Source of the DNA: Methylocystis sp.
GTDB taxonomy: Bacteria > Pseudomonadota > Alphaproteobacteria > Rhizobiales > Beijerinckiaceae
NCBI RefSeq assembly: GCF_021731785.1
Contig: NZ_JAKFWS010000031.1
Span: 62,001 to 126,000, forward strand
Reading direction: 5' to 3'
DNA: 64,000 nt
This document shows, one piece after another, positions 1 to 7,854 of the stretch. Every line of letters starts with the position of its first letter. The stretch's first letter is position 1. The notes beneath the pieces were generated by a model, which worked only from the letters and a program-made list of their open reading frames with translations, was not told where the DNA came from and ran no database searches. The translations under genes were made by a program, and so were the position numbers.

Positions 1-1
1 C

Positions 2-598
2 ACTGAGTGGGCTCCAAGCCACAATCATGCCGACCATGAGCAGGTAAGGGCTGAGTGGGAGGCAGAACGGGAAGAGCGCGAATCCGCTGCACCACAGCCT
101 GATATTGAATCAATTATCGCCGCGCTTCAGCGCGGTGAGACAGCTCGTTACGGCGATGTGGAGGAGAAGCGCCAACGCCAAGAAATCCTTGACCGCCTCG
201 AACAATTGGAACGCCTGCTGCCCCGGCAGGCGCATGGTGGGATCGGGCACAACAACCCCCCTTCAGAAGAAGGCGGGCTTGGCACTGACCTTGTGCCTGA
301 CATCCGCGAGGCAAGCGCAATTATACGAGAAGAACTCGTAAAGCCTGAGCCGAACGCCCTTGAGGTTGCGAAGGCGACCTCCCGCCTATCGGCTGCCGTG
401 TCCTGGATTGGCAAGAAGCTCGACGTGGCGATTGAGAGCTTCTCTAAAGAGGTTGGAAGCACTAGCGGAAAGGCCGTTGGCGTTGTCATCGGCGCGTACG
501 GGGTTGGGAAGGTCGCCCCGTCGATTGGCGGAACCCTCGGCCACGTGGTGGAGAGCGCAATTCAATGGCTTTCTCATATTATTACCCTGCCGTTCTAA
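2..598 (+). CDS. Hypothetical protein, 5' end outside window
   Basis: The frame is open from the first complete codon of the window to a TAA at 596-598, so the gene is partial at its 5' end; an internal GTG at 158 is the first alternative start, but the upstream codons look equally coding (acidic, Glu/Arg-rich). The visible part has a charged, probably coiled-coil N-terminal half and a Gly/Val-rich C-terminal segment that could be a membrane-associated helix (around 475-580). I do not recognise a family. The stop codon lies in a CTAA that also looks like the target site of the adjoining IS5-family remnant, so the original C-terminus may have been longer. Confidence 0.55.
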   Translation, partial: TEWAPSHNHADHEQVRAEWEAEREERESAAPQPDIESIIAALQRGETARYGDVEEKRQRQEILDRLEQLERLLPRQAHGGIGHNNPPSEEGGLGTDLVPDIREASAIIREELVKPEPNALEVAKATSRLSAAVSWIGKKLDVAIESFSKEVGSTSGKAVGVVIGAYGVGKVAPSIGGTLGHVVESAIQWLSHIITLPF

Positions 599-625
599 GA
601 GTCGGACTCAAAATTAACACCTTGA
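599..625. repeat. Probable right terminus of the IS5-family remnant
   Basis: Between the CTAA at 595-598 and the end of the transposase pseudogene lies a segment with GGACTCAAAATT, resembling IS427-type terminal inverted repeats, whose targets are YTAR. The opposite terminus is missing, so no inverted-repeat pair can be checked. Confidence 0.4.
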
Positions 626-1069
626 TTATGCGTTTCTAGCGATGCGTCGGGAGAGCTGTCTGATGGAGGCGATGAGCAACTAGGCCTCAGATGAGGCGAT
701 GGAAGCTTTCCAATCCTTGGCTAGCCTTCGGCAGTGATTAAGCCAGGCGAGGGTTCGTTCGACGACCCAACGCCGTGCAACGAGGACGAAGCCCTTTGTG
801 GCATCTGGGCGTTTGACGATTTCGATGACGGGGCCATTCGTCTTCACCAGCCAGAGCGGCTTCAAGCTTCTCGCCGGCGTAACCGCTGTCGGCGAATATA
901 TGCGTGATGGTCGGGAAGCTTTCGCAGGCGAAGCCGATGACGCGCGGCGCGCCATCCCTGTCCTGAATGCTCGCTTCGTGCACGATCCCGGTGAGCATAT
1001 GGCCTTGCGTGTCCGTCACGATGTGACGTTTGCGGCCCTTGATCTTCTTGCCGGCATCGAAGCCGCGCG
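626..1069 (-). pseudogene. IS5-family (IS427-like) transposase, C-terminal part, decayed
   Basis: Read leftward from the edge of the IS66 element this encodes the second half of an IS5-type DDE transposase: the GFDAGKKIKGRKRH signature just downstream of the interrupted SVKTTEAGGPRG, then HIFADSGYAGEKL with the second Asp, then VVERTLAWLNHCRR containing the catalytic Glu. The frame shifts near 850-870 (the DSGYAGEKL part and the VERTLAWLN part are in different frames), and a TAG interrupts the tail after SSEA at 680-682, where relatives have Trp; the remaining tail ends at a TAA at 626-628. The N-terminal half is absent: it was lost when the element fused to the integrase stump beyond the IS66. 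Non-functional. Confidence 0.85.
1062..1069. repeat. IS66 target-site duplication, left copy
   Basis: GCCGCGCG, identical to 3646-3653 on the far side of the element. Confidence 0.9.
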
Positions 1070-1174
1070 GTAAGCCTCCGCCGAGGGCCGTCTGGCGATT
1101 GGGGCTGACGGCGGCGATAGTCGTGCGCGTGGCGCGGGGATCGTGTCCACTATCGATGATGGACACTATCTCCG

Positions 1175-1546
1175 ATGACCGAGGCGGAAAAAGACGAGGC
1201 TGCGGGTTCCGGGGGCCGGCGGCGCTATTGGAAGAACGACGCGAAGCGCCGCATTGTCGCGGAGAGCTTGGAGGAAGGAGCGTCGGTGGCGGAGGTCGCG
1301 CGGCGCTATGGCCTCAACGCGAATCTGCTGTTCACTTGGCGGCGGCGGTTCGCGGCCGGCGATGCGAGCGAGCAGCCTGCGGTTTTACCGGTGACGATCA
1401 CGTCGACGCCGGCCATGGCGCTTTCATCGGCGCCCGGGACCATCGGCCGAATGGAGATCATGCTTTCCATGGGCGAGAGAATCGTGGTCGGCGCGGATGT
1501 CGACGCGTCGGCCTTGGCGCGCGTGGTCAAGGCGTTGCGGCGATGA
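1175..1546 (+). CDS. tnpA: IS66 accessory protein TnpA (Orf1)
   Basis: This 123-aa protein is the first of the three IS66 genes. The N-terminal helix-turn-helix region (EEGASVAEVARRYGLNANLL, followed by FTWRRRF) matches the IS3/IS911-like HTH found in IS66 Orf1 proteins; the C-terminal part is poorly conserved. It probably helps TnpC recognise the element ends. The TGA stop overlaps the ATG of tnpB (ATGA at 1543-1546), indicating translational coupling. Confidence 0.9.
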   Translation: MTEAEKDEAAGSGGRRRYWKNDAKRRIVAESLEEGASVAEVARRYGLNANLLFTWRRRFAAGDASEQPAVLPVTITSTPAMALSSAPGTIGRMEIMLSMGERIVVGADVDASALARVVKALRR

Positions 1547-1890
1547 TCCCGGTCTCGGCGGACGCACGGGTCTGGCTCGTCACCGGCCAGACCGACATGC
1601 GCAAGGGCTATGCGAGCCTGGCGCTGATCGTTCAGGAGACGCTGCGCCGCAATCCCAATGGCGGACATTTATTCGTGTTCCGTGGGCGCCGCGGCGATCT
1701 GATAAAAATTCTCTGGCATGACGGCCAGGGTCAATGTCTTTTCGTGAAGCGATTGGAGCGCGGGCGTTTTATATGGCCGTCGGCCTCATCCGGCGCGGTG
1801 ACGATCAGCTCCGCGCAGCTCGGCTATCTTCTTTCCGGCATTGACTGGCGCGCTCCACAATACACATGGCGCCCGGAGGCAGCGGGCTGA
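1543..1890 (+). CDS. tnpB: IS66 accessory protein TnpB (Orf2)
   Basis: 115 aa, the normal size for IS66 TnpB, with the family-defining segments TGQTDMRKGYASLALIV near the N-terminus, FVFRGRRGDLIKILWHDGQG in the middle and KRLERGRFIWP after it. The ATG at 1543 overlaps the tnpA stop, which fixes the start; upstream codons in the same frame belong to tnpA in another frame. Required with TnpA and TnpC for IS66 transposition; the biochemical role of TnpB is unknown in the family. Confidence 0.92.
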   Translation: MIPVSADARVWLVTGQTDMRKGYASLALIVQETLRRNPNGGHLFVFRGRRGDLIKILWHDGQGQCLFVKRLERGRFIWPSASSGAVTISSAQLGYLLSGIDWRAPQYTWRPEAAG

Positions 1891-1950
1891 GATTTTTCGA
1901 GTGGATGGCCAGCGATAAGTCTTGCCGGCGCGCGCCATTGTGATTCGATC

Positions 1951-3585
1951 GTGACCATGAGCGCCGCTGATTCTCTTCCCGACGACGTCGAGGCTTTGAA
2001 GGCGATGCTCCGCGACAAAGACGCGGAGCTGGCGCAGGCGCGCGCAACAGCTTCGAACGCGACCGCTCTGATCGCGCATTTGCAGCTCTCGATCGAGAAG
2101 CTTCGACGCGAGCTCTATGGGACGCGCAGCGAGCGCAAGGCGCGGCTGCTCGAGCAGATGGAGCTCGAGCTCGAAGAGCTCGAAGGCGATGCCGCCGCCG
2201 CCGAGCTCGCCGCCGAACAAAAGGCCGATGCGGCGAAGACGACCGCGGTCCGCGCCTTCTCGCGAAGAAAGCCTTCGCGCCAGCCCTTTCCGGCGCATCT
2301 GCCGCGCGAGCGCGTCGTTCTTCCGGGGCCGACGGCATGCGCATGTTGCGGTGGAACGCGTCTGCACAAGCTCGGCGAGGACGTGACCGAGACGCTGGAG
2401 GTCGTTCCACGGCAATGGAAGGTCGTCCAGCACGTGCGAGAGAAGTTCACCTGCCGCGACTGCGAGAAGATTGCCCAGGCTCCGGCGCCCTTTCATCCGC
2501 TTCCGCGCGGCTTTCTGGGGCCGAGCCTGCTGGCGATGATCCTGTTCGAGAAGTATGGACAGCATCAGCCGCTGAACCGCCAGTCGGCGCGCTATGCGCA
2601 TGAGGGCGTGGAGCTGAGCCTGTCGACGCTCGCCGATCAGGTCGGCGGCTGCGCCTCGCTGCTGCGGCCGCTCTGCGATCTCATTCGTGACCATGTCTTC
2701 GCTGGCGCGCGCGTGCATGGCGACGAGACGACCGTTCCGGTCCTTGCCAAAGGCAAGACGCGAACCGGGCGACTGTGGACCTATGTGCGCGACGACAGGC
2801 CCTTCGGCGGCGCCGATCCGCCGGCGGCGGTCTTCTTCTACTCGCGCGATCGCACTGCCGAGCATCCAGAACGCCATCTAGCGCGTTTTGCCGGCGTCCT
2901 TCAGGCCGACGCTTATGCCGGCTTCAAACGGCTCTATGCGCCGGAGAGGTCGCCGGGGCGGATCATCGAAGCCGCGTGCTGGAGCCATGGGAGACGCAAG
3001 TTCTTCGTGCTCGCGGACATCGCCGCCAACGCCCGCAACAAGGCGCTCGGCAAGCAGACCGCGATCGCGCCTCTCGCTCTGGAAGCGGTCAAACGCATCG
3101 ACGCGATCTTCGACATCGAGCGCGAGATCAATGGCCGCCCCACCGAGGAGCGTCTGGCCATTCGCCGTGAGCGTGTCGCGCCGCTCGTCGCCGAGCTCGA
3201 GGCATGGATGCGCGGCGAGAGGGCGCGGCTGTCGCGTCACGCCGAGGTTGCCAAGGCGATGGACTACATGCTCAGACGCTGGAGCGCATTCGCGCGCTTT
3301 CTCGACGACGGCCGCATCTGCCTGACCAATAATTGCGCCGAGCGCAACCTTCGCGGCGTCGCGCTGGGAAGAAAATCGTGGTTGTTCGCCGGCTCGGATC
3401 GCGGCGGTGAGCGCGCCGCTGTGATCTACACGCTGATCGCCTCCGCCAAGCTCAACGGCGTCGACCCACAGGCTTGGCTCGCCGATGTGCTGGCCCGCAT
3501 CAACGATCACAAGATAACCGATCTCGCCGCCTTGCTACCGTGGCGCTGGGCCGCCGACCTACAAGCCAAAAAGCTCGCCGCCTGA
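1951..3585 (+). CDS. tnpC: IS66 transposase TnpC
   Basis: 544 aa counted from GTG 1951 (542 aa from ATG 1957, the more ordinary start). The layout is typical of the family: N-terminal coiled coil with leucine-rich heptads (residues about 10-75), a zinc-ribbon-like segment (CACCGG and CRDCEK, about 130-170), then the DDE domain with VHGDETTVPV (first Asp), LQADAYAGFKRLY (second Asp), WSHGRRKFF, and LTNNCAERNLRGVALGRKSW containing the catalytic Glu. All acidic residues are present, so it should be functional. It is separated from tnpB by 60 bp. Confidence 0.95.
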   Translation: MTMSAADSLPDDVEALKAMLRDKDAELAQARATASNATALIAHLQLSIEKLRRELYGTRSERKARLLEQMELELEELEGDAAAAELAAEQKADAAKTTAVRAFSRRKPSRQPFPAHLPRERVVLPGPTACACCGGTRLHKLGEDVTETLEVVPRQWKVVQHVREKFTCRDCEKIAQAPAPFHPLPRGFLGPSLLAMILFEKYGQHQPLNRQSARYAHEGVELSLSTLADQVGGCASLLRPLCDLIRDHVFAGARVHGDETTVPVLAKGKTRTGRLWTYVRDDRPFGGADPPAAVFFYSRDRTAEHPERHLARFAGVLQADAYAGFKRLYAPERSPGRIIEAACWSHGRRKFFVLADIAANARNKALGKQTAIAPLALEAVKRIDAIFDIEREINGRPTEERLAIRRERVAPLVAELEAWMRGERARLSRHAEVAKAMDYMLRRWSAFARFLDDGRICLTNNCAERNLRGVALGRKSWLFAGSDRGGERAAVIYTLIASAKLNGVDPQAWLADVLARINDHKITDLAALLPWRWAADLQAKKLAA

Positions 3586-3645
3586 TCTACGCGCAGCCGT
3601 CCTTGGCTGAAAATGATCAGCCCACGTGCCTCACCGGATGCTTAC

Positions 3646-3653
3646 GCCGCGCG
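3646..3653. repeat. IS66 target-site duplication, right copy
   Basis: GCCGCGCG, identical to 1062-1069. Confidence 0.9.
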
Positions 3654-4002
3654 GGCCGCCGGCTTCCGTGGTCTTGACGCTTTGGCTGTCGATGATGGCG
3701 GCCAAGCGCTGCTTGGCGGTCGGCGCGCTGTGGCTGCGGGTGAGCGCCTCGACATAGGCGCCAATATGCAGCGGCGCGATGTCAATGAGCGAAGCAAGCC
3801 CGCGCTGCTCGCACCAGGCGAGGAATTCGCCGATCGCCCGGCCATAGCCGCGCCGGGTGTGCGGGTTGCGGATGTTGGCGATAAAGAATTCGCAGAAACG
3901 CGTCTGCGCGCGCTCGCCCGCCGCCTGCACGAGCGCAGGAACATGGCTCGGTATGGTCGCCGGCAGGGCGGCTGGCCGGCCTTCAGATTCAATTTCGAAC
4001 AT
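3646..4002 (-). pseudogene. Tyrosine integrase N-terminus fused to IS5 transposase fragment
   Basis: From ATG 4002 leftward the frame encodes the SAM-like, core-binding domain of a phage-type tyrosine recombinase (ANIRNPHTRRGYGRAIGEFL, LASLIDIAPLHIGAYVE, SAPTAKQRLAA). At about 3694-3702 it switches in frame into the IS5-type sequence IDSQSVKTTEAGGPRG, which is then cut by the IS66 at 3645. The joint lies in GCCGCCATC, where both parents would encode AAI, suggesting a short-homology deletion that removed the integrase catalytic domain and the N-terminal half of the transposase. No Arg-His-Arg-Tyr catalytic residues remain. Confidence 0.85.
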
Positions 4003-4357
4003 GGCGCGCGTCTTTGAAGGTGAAGGAGGCGCTTGGGTTCTCCAAATTCGAGAGCCGCAGCAGAGCGATTTCCGGCCGCTCGCGCAGCATGGCGAAAGGC
4101 GCCGCGAGACTGTCAGCCTCGGCGTAGGTCTCAAAGCCCCAATGGAAGTCGACCATGCCCTGGTAGTCGGTCGACTCATCGGGCTCTGTGACCGCGAGCC
4201 CGATCAGCGCGTCGCGCAGCTCGAGAAAGTCATCGGTCTTTTTGACCCAGACGACGACGTCAAAGGGCGGCAAGCGCGACACGCGACGATCCTTATCTAA
4301 TCGCGCAACGCGCTCGACGCCCGTTGCGAACGCGGCTGCAGATAATGGGCCTTCCAT
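3989..4357 (-). CDS. Hypothetical protein next to integrase remnant
   Basis: 122 aa if started at ATG 4357. It is an acidic soluble protein with the segments FDVVVWVKKTDDFLELRDAL and MVDFHWGFETYAEAD; no family recognised. Its 3' end overlaps the start of the integrase remnant by 14 bp, so the two were probably co-transcribed and could be part of an integrase operon. Its 5' 60 bp overlap the end of the next gene upstream, so a later start inside 4297-4330 is possible. Confidence 0.5.
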   Translation of the reverse strand: MEGPLSAAAFATGVERVARLDKDRRVSRLPPFDVVVWVKKTDDFLELRDALIGLAVTEPDESTDYQGMVDFHWGFETYAEADSLAAPFAMLRERPEIALLRLSNLENPSASFTFKDARHVRN

Positions 4358-4533
4358 ACAGTCTTGAGCTTGCAGACAAGCGCGGCGTAGTCGGCGCGGG
4401 CCGCCTGCCGGGCTGGGTCGGCGGCGGCGACCCCGCGCTGCGCCAGGTCGTTGAGCTGGTCGCCGCGCGCCTTTAATCGGGCGAAGGTCATCCGCCAGTC
4501 ATTGTGGAAGCTTTTGTCTCGATCGTCGTACAT
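4297..4533 (-). CDS. Small hypothetical protein
   Basis: 78 aa, basic and helical (NDWRMTFARLKARGDQLNDL). It probably forms a small operon with the overlapping downstream gene at 3989-4357. No family recognised and no membrane segment or signal peptide. Confidence 0.4.
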   Translation of the reverse strand: MYDDRDKSFHNDWRMTFARLKARGDQLNDLAQRGVAAADPARQAARADYAALVCKLKTVWKAHYLQPRSQRASSALRD

Positions 4534-4584
4534 GCGGCCTCAGGTCAAGTGTAAGATAAAGGACACCTGCGTGTCCGCGCTTGC

Positions 4585-5520
4585 CTATTCGATCACTTCA
4601 ACGTCCCGAACGATCGCCAGCCAGTCCTTGAATTCGTCCAGGCCCCATTCGTTCTTGGCCAAATTGCACGCCAAGTGCGTGATCTGCGTGTTGGCGTCAT
4701 CATAGGCGATATTGCTGCTGTCAATCCGATCTGCCGACGGTTGCAGCATTTTGCTGGTCGTCTGGGTAAGAGGGCCTCCGCAAAGCGCACATTTGCCCTT
4801 TTGATCGTCAGTCCATTTCCGCATGATCAAAGCCACCAGGTCGGAAACATTGGGGGCGGTTCGAAGCGGATTTTGGCGCGTCGTGTATTCGCCGCCAGAC
4901 TTGACCCGCGCCTGAATCAGAAGAGCCATTCTCGCGGCTTCCTGCTTGATAGTCTTCTCGACGGTATCCGAGAGACCACCCATGAGCCGCATGTAGCGCT
5001 GAACCGGCTCGGAAAGATGCAGCTCGATACGCCGAACCTGAAGCGCCATGACCGCTTCCCGCTCCGCGCCGGTGGCTTCGACGACATTGCCCCGGTTCTC
5101 CATCGCGCCCAGAGCCGCGTAGGCCTTCGGCGTCAACACGCGCGCTTCCGGATATGGCGGCCCTGTCATGACTGCGGCGTCGAGGACGGCCATGGAATAC
5201 GGCCATGGATTTTCGCCAAATCGAGCGGTCGTGAGGGCCCACTGGTCAGGGGGGACAATCAAGCTCGTTTTCAAAATATGGTTTGGCTCGATCGATACCG
5301 CGGAAATCAAACGGCTTCGATGATCTGGGTCTTCGGTCATCTCCGCGCTCGTCGTTCCGACGTAGATCGCGATATCCCGACCCGGCCGAAATTCGGCCTG
5401 GAGGCGTTGTCCGACGTTCTTCTTGCTAAAAGAAAAGCACGGCCAGCGATCGCTGATGAGACCAAATTCGCTTTTGAGAAAAACCCGCCCCTCGGGTTTC
5501 ATCATGTCAAATACCTGCAC
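4585..5520 (-). CDS. HNH endonuclease with N-terminal PUA/EVE-like domain
   Basis: 311 aa from GTG 5520 (ATG 5505 is the alternative). The C-terminal third has an HNH-nuclease arrangement: CALCGGPL (about residue 243), a PSADRID segment where the first catalytic His of other families is replaced by Asp-containing sequence, and ITHLACNLAKNEWG (about 278-290), giving the CxxC...HxxCNxxK pattern of HNH/Zn proteins. The N-terminal part (RDIAIYVGTTSAEM, followed by HRSRLISAVSIEPN) resembles PUA/EVE-like folds that bind modified bases, but this rests on pattern only. If right, the protein could be a modification-dependent restriction enzyme; alternatively a homing-type or general plasmid nuclease. 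Single gene, no methylase next to it. Confidence 0.6.
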   Translation of the reverse strand: MQVFDMMKPEGRVFLKSEFGLISDRWPCFSFSKKNVGQRLQAEFRPGRDIAIYVGTTSAEMTEDPDHRSRLISAVSIEPNHILKTSLIVPPDQWALTTARFGENPWPYSMAVLDAAVMTGPPYPEARVLTPKAYAALGAMENRGNVVEATGAEREAVMALQVRRIELHLSEPVQRYMRLMGGLSDTVEKTIKQEAARMALLIQARVKSGGEYTTRQNPLRTAPNVSDLVALIMRKWTDDQKGKCALCGGPLTQTTSKMLQPSADRIDSSNIAYDDANTQITHLACNLAKNEWGLDEFKDWLAIVRDVEVIE

Positions 5521-5604
5521 CTGCCCCCCTCGTTTTTGACGGGGATTCTGACGCTGATTTTCGCACCAGGCAAGCCGCTGATTTTCCAGCTTTTCCCATA
5601 TGTC

Positions 5605-5754
5605 TCAAAAGTCTTGAGTTATGGCGGAACGTCCGGGCGGGGCCAGAGGATCGATGATTCCCTCCGTCTTCCATCCAAGACCGTCACGATAAAAACGAAG
5701 GGAGTTCTCCAGATCATCGACGCCGATGGTGATTACGGCAATGCGTGGTTTCAC
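5605..5754 (-). pseudogene. VOC/glyoxalase-family protein, N-terminal fragment
   Basis: From GTG 5754 (preceded by AAGGA nine bases upstream) the frame reads VKPRIAVITIGVDDLENSLR followed by FYRDGLGWKTEGII, the typical first beta-alpha module of VOC superfamily proteins. It runs into a TGA at 5605-5607 after 49 codons, whereas family members have about 120-140, and no continuation is seen in other frames. A truncated remnant. Confidence 0.7.
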
Positions 5755-5806
5755 GGCCGAAGTCCTTCCGTGGCGCCGCCTTGCCGCCGCTGCTGGCGGC
5801 TACAAT

Positions 5807-6076
5807 TTACTCGCCATACTCGCGATCATGAGTGGAAGCGTTTGGTCGTTGTTGTTCCAGCGATTCCCTGTATGCGACGCCTCCTCGGAGGAACTTGGGC
5901 CATGGCGGCATGGCAATGGCGGGATCGAGGCGTTCCGGCAGGAGACCCCAGAGCTGCGGGTGATGCCAGCAAAGTTCGTGTCCCGTGCTGTCTCGGTGCT
6001 CGCGAATGCCCTTACGCAGTCGTCGAGCCTCGGCAATCAACGCCTCTTTGCTCATGTGTTCGAGGTCCTCGTCCAT
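5807..6076 (-). CDS. Conserved hypothetical protein with HELCWHHP motif
   Basis: 89 aa from ATG 6076 with GGGAG upstream. The centre contains GHELCWHHPQLWGLLPE followed by a Trp/Pro-rich stretch and FLRGGVAYRESL. The same pattern recurs in a broken copy on the opposite strand at 7607-7740, so this is a small mobile or duplicated family. The N-terminal half is a charged helix (MSKEALIAEARRLRKGIREH). Function unknown. Confidence 0.65.
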   Translation of the reverse strand: MDEDLEHMSKEALIAEARRLRKGIREHRDSTGHELCWHHPQLWGLLPERLDPAIAMPPWPKFLRGGVAYRESLEQQRPNASTHDREYGE

Positions 6077-6137
6077 TCATTTCTCCCGCTTGTAAATGAC
6101 GGGGCGGCAGCGTCGCTCTTCTTTCGCGATATGCCAG

Positions 6138-6638
6138 TCAGACGGTGGCCGCCGTGACGAGAGCGATCAGCGCCAGCAGGGCGAAGACCGCGCGCGCGAC
6201 ATGGGAATGCTCCCATTGGTCGCGCGCCGACGCCCAATCCCGATCGTTCCACTTGGCGCCCGTCTCTCCGCCAACGGCAAAGAAGGCTGCGCCGGCTCCT
6301 GCGAGTTGTTGGTCCTTGAGCCAGAATTTGTTGACCGGATGCGTGAACGCCCAATAGAGGCCATGCATGATCAGCAACGATACAAGGGCGCTGAGCGTGA
6401 ACCAGAATGCCGCGCTCCCAAATGGCGTGAGGACGAGCAGGACCAACGTAGCCAACATTGCGCCGAATTCGCCGAACACTGCGCCGATCGTGAATCCAGG
6501 ATAATAGATCGTCTGCACGGTGACATAGGTCTCCTTGTCGAGCCGCAGCTTTCCTGGCAGTTCAAGCGCGTGGGCTAATGTCAGCGCCACTGCGACCGAC
6601 ACGAGCACGATGGTGAGAATTTGCCAAATCTGGAACAT
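6138..6638 (-). CDS. DUF1772-like integral membrane protein
   Basis: 166 aa from ATG 6638 with GGAG nine bases upstream. Four hydrophobic segments are visible (about residues 5-25, 50-75, 80-100 and 145-165), and WASARDQWEHSHVARAVFAL near the C-terminus matches the end of DUF1772 (anthrone-oxygenase-like) proteins. It would sit in the inner membrane. No neighbouring gene suggests a pathway; it is likely accessory cargo. Confidence 0.65.
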   Translation of the reverse strand: MFQIWQILTIVLVSVAVALTLAHALELPGKLRLDKETYVTVQTIYYPGFTIGAVFGEFGAMLATLVLLVLTPFGSAAFWFTLSALVSLLIMHGLYWAFTHPVNKFWLKDQQLAGAGAAFFAVGGETGAKWNDRDWASARDQWEHSHVARAVFALLALIALVTAATV

Positions 6639-6878
6639 GGCCGCTTACTCCAAGCCCCGCTCATTAATTATTAGTCATTGTGATCAACATGGATTTTGCA
6701 ACTGCACCGGGCCTCCCGCCCGCATATTATTTGCGCTGGCTGCTCGATCTGAAGCCAGTGGCCAGCGCCGTCGACCACCACATGCTTCAGGCACTTTCGC
6801 AGACGGTAGAGAGCGCCTGGCGTGTCCCGTCCCCGAACGGGGAGGCCTTGGGTCGGCTGTTCCCGATTGCCCTGCGAC

Positions 6879-7538
6879 TTAGCCCTTGCGCGCCCAGCGT
6901 TCGCGGCGCTCCAGCTCGGCCGCGCTAGGATTGTCGTCGGCGAACGAGCCGGTGGGCACCTTGCCGGAGCGTTGATAGGTTCCGACGATAACTCCCGTCG
7001 TCGACGTATCGCTGCTCTCCAGCGTCCAGGCGTGCGGGCGCGAATTCTCGTCGAACAGCCGCTTGCCCCGGCCCAGAATGACGGGGAAGGTCAGGATGGT
7101 CAGCTGGTCGATCAGGTCGTTGGCCAGGAGGGTGTGGATAACCTCGCTCGATCCCTGGATCAACAGGTCCCGCCCCTTGGTCGCCTTCAGCGCCCGCACG
7201 GCCTTGGCCAGGTCACCCTCCAGGCGATGGCTGTGGGCCCAGTCCAGCGGCGTGTCGAGGCCGGTGGCGACGTACTTGTTCACGGCGTTGAACTTGCGGC
7301 CGATCTCGTCGTTCATGTGCGGCCAGTAGGCGGCGAAAATCTCGTAGGTGCAACGGCCCAGGAGCAGGTCGTAGTCCTCGCCCATGGCGCGGTCCATCAG
7401 TCCGCCCAGCTTCTCGTTCCAGAAGGGGAAGGTCCAGCCGCCGTACTCGAAGCCGCCCCGAGGGTCCTCCTCCGGCCCGCCGGGGGCCTGCATGACGCCG
7501 TCCAGGGAGACGAAGGTGGCGGTTCTAAGCGTGCGCAT
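6879..7538 (-). CDS. Dihydrofolate reductase / RibD C-terminal family protein
   Basis: 219 aa from ATG 7538, chosen over TTG 7544 because AAGGAG lies seven bases before the ATG. The family hallmarks are present: TFVSLDGVMQAPGGPEED at the N-terminus, DLLLGRCTYEIFAAYWP, a mid-region KATKGRDLLIQGSSEVIHTL and ILTFPVILGRGKRLF near the end. Proteins of this YyaP/YwjB-like group bind NADPH but their substrates are mostly unknown; it need not be a folate enzyme or a trimethoprim-resistance gene. Monocistronic cargo. Confidence 0.88.
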   Translation of the reverse strand: MRTLRTATFVSLDGVMQAPGGPEEDPRGGFEYGGWTFPFWNEKLGGLMDRAMGEDYDLLLGRCTYEIFAAYWPHMNDEIGRKFNAVNKYVATGLDTPLDWAHSHRLEGDLAKAVRALKATKGRDLLIQGSSEVIHTLLANDLIDQLTILTFPVILGRGKRLFDENSRPHAWTLESSDTSTTGVIVGTYQRSGKVPTGSFADDNPSAAELERRERWARKG

Positions 7539-7606
7539 GATCAATCTCCTTTTTGGGGTCAGATATCAGAAGAACTCGGGCGGCATCGGCTGGATGGCGT
7601 CGCCTA

Positions 7607-7740
7607 CACGAACTTTGTTGGCATCATCCTTTACTTTGGAGGTTGTTGCCGGAAAAGACTGATCTGATCCCTGTGATACCGGAATGGCCGGAGTTCATCA
7701 GAGGCTGTGTGAGATATCGGCAGTCGCTGGATGAGCAAGG
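7607..7740 (+). pseudogene. Broken copy of the HELCWHHP hypothetical protein
   Basis: The stretch HELCWHHPLLWRLLPEK, then IPEWPEFIRGCVRYRQSLDE, matches the gene at 5807-6076 over about 45 residues. The helical N-terminal half is missing or in another frame: the preceding bases (7567-7606) encode a degenerate version across frames. The frame runs on without recognisable sequence to 7846. Probably a remnant left by recombination. Confidence 0.6.
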
Positions 7741-7854
7741 CGCCAAACGTGAATTGGGCTACTCCTGCACAGTGCGAGCCGCGCGGCGGCGGCTTCAATC
7801 GCGCGCTTATGCGCGCTTATGCGCGCATCGAATTCTTCCACGATGACCCCATGT

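Larger units (their letters stand above)
1070..3645 (+). mobile_element. Complete IS66-family insertion sequence
   Basis: The 2576-bp element starts with GTAAGCCTCCGCCGAGG (1070-1086) and ends with the complement of GTAAGCATCCGGTGAGG (3629-3645): 14 of 17 positions match and both carry the GTAAGC terminus typical of IS66. It is bounded by identical 8-bp repeats GCCGCGCG at 1062-1069 and 3646-3653, the target duplication length known for this family. It holds tnpA, tnpB and tnpC in the usual order with no disabling mutation visible, so it may be active. It lies within the IS5-family transposase remnant, splitting it between codons for PRG and GFD. Confidence 0.95.

Noticed and set aside
1786-2877. 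Long minus-strand frame opposite the IS66 transposase
   Set aside because: Purely antisense to tnpC, no ribosome site or family signature; a product of the high GC content.
4675-6099. 474-codon plus-strand frame opposite the HNH gene
   Set aside because: Arg-rich, no motif, covers the minus-strand HNH gene, the VOC fragment and the HELCWHHP gene, all of which have recognisable sequence.
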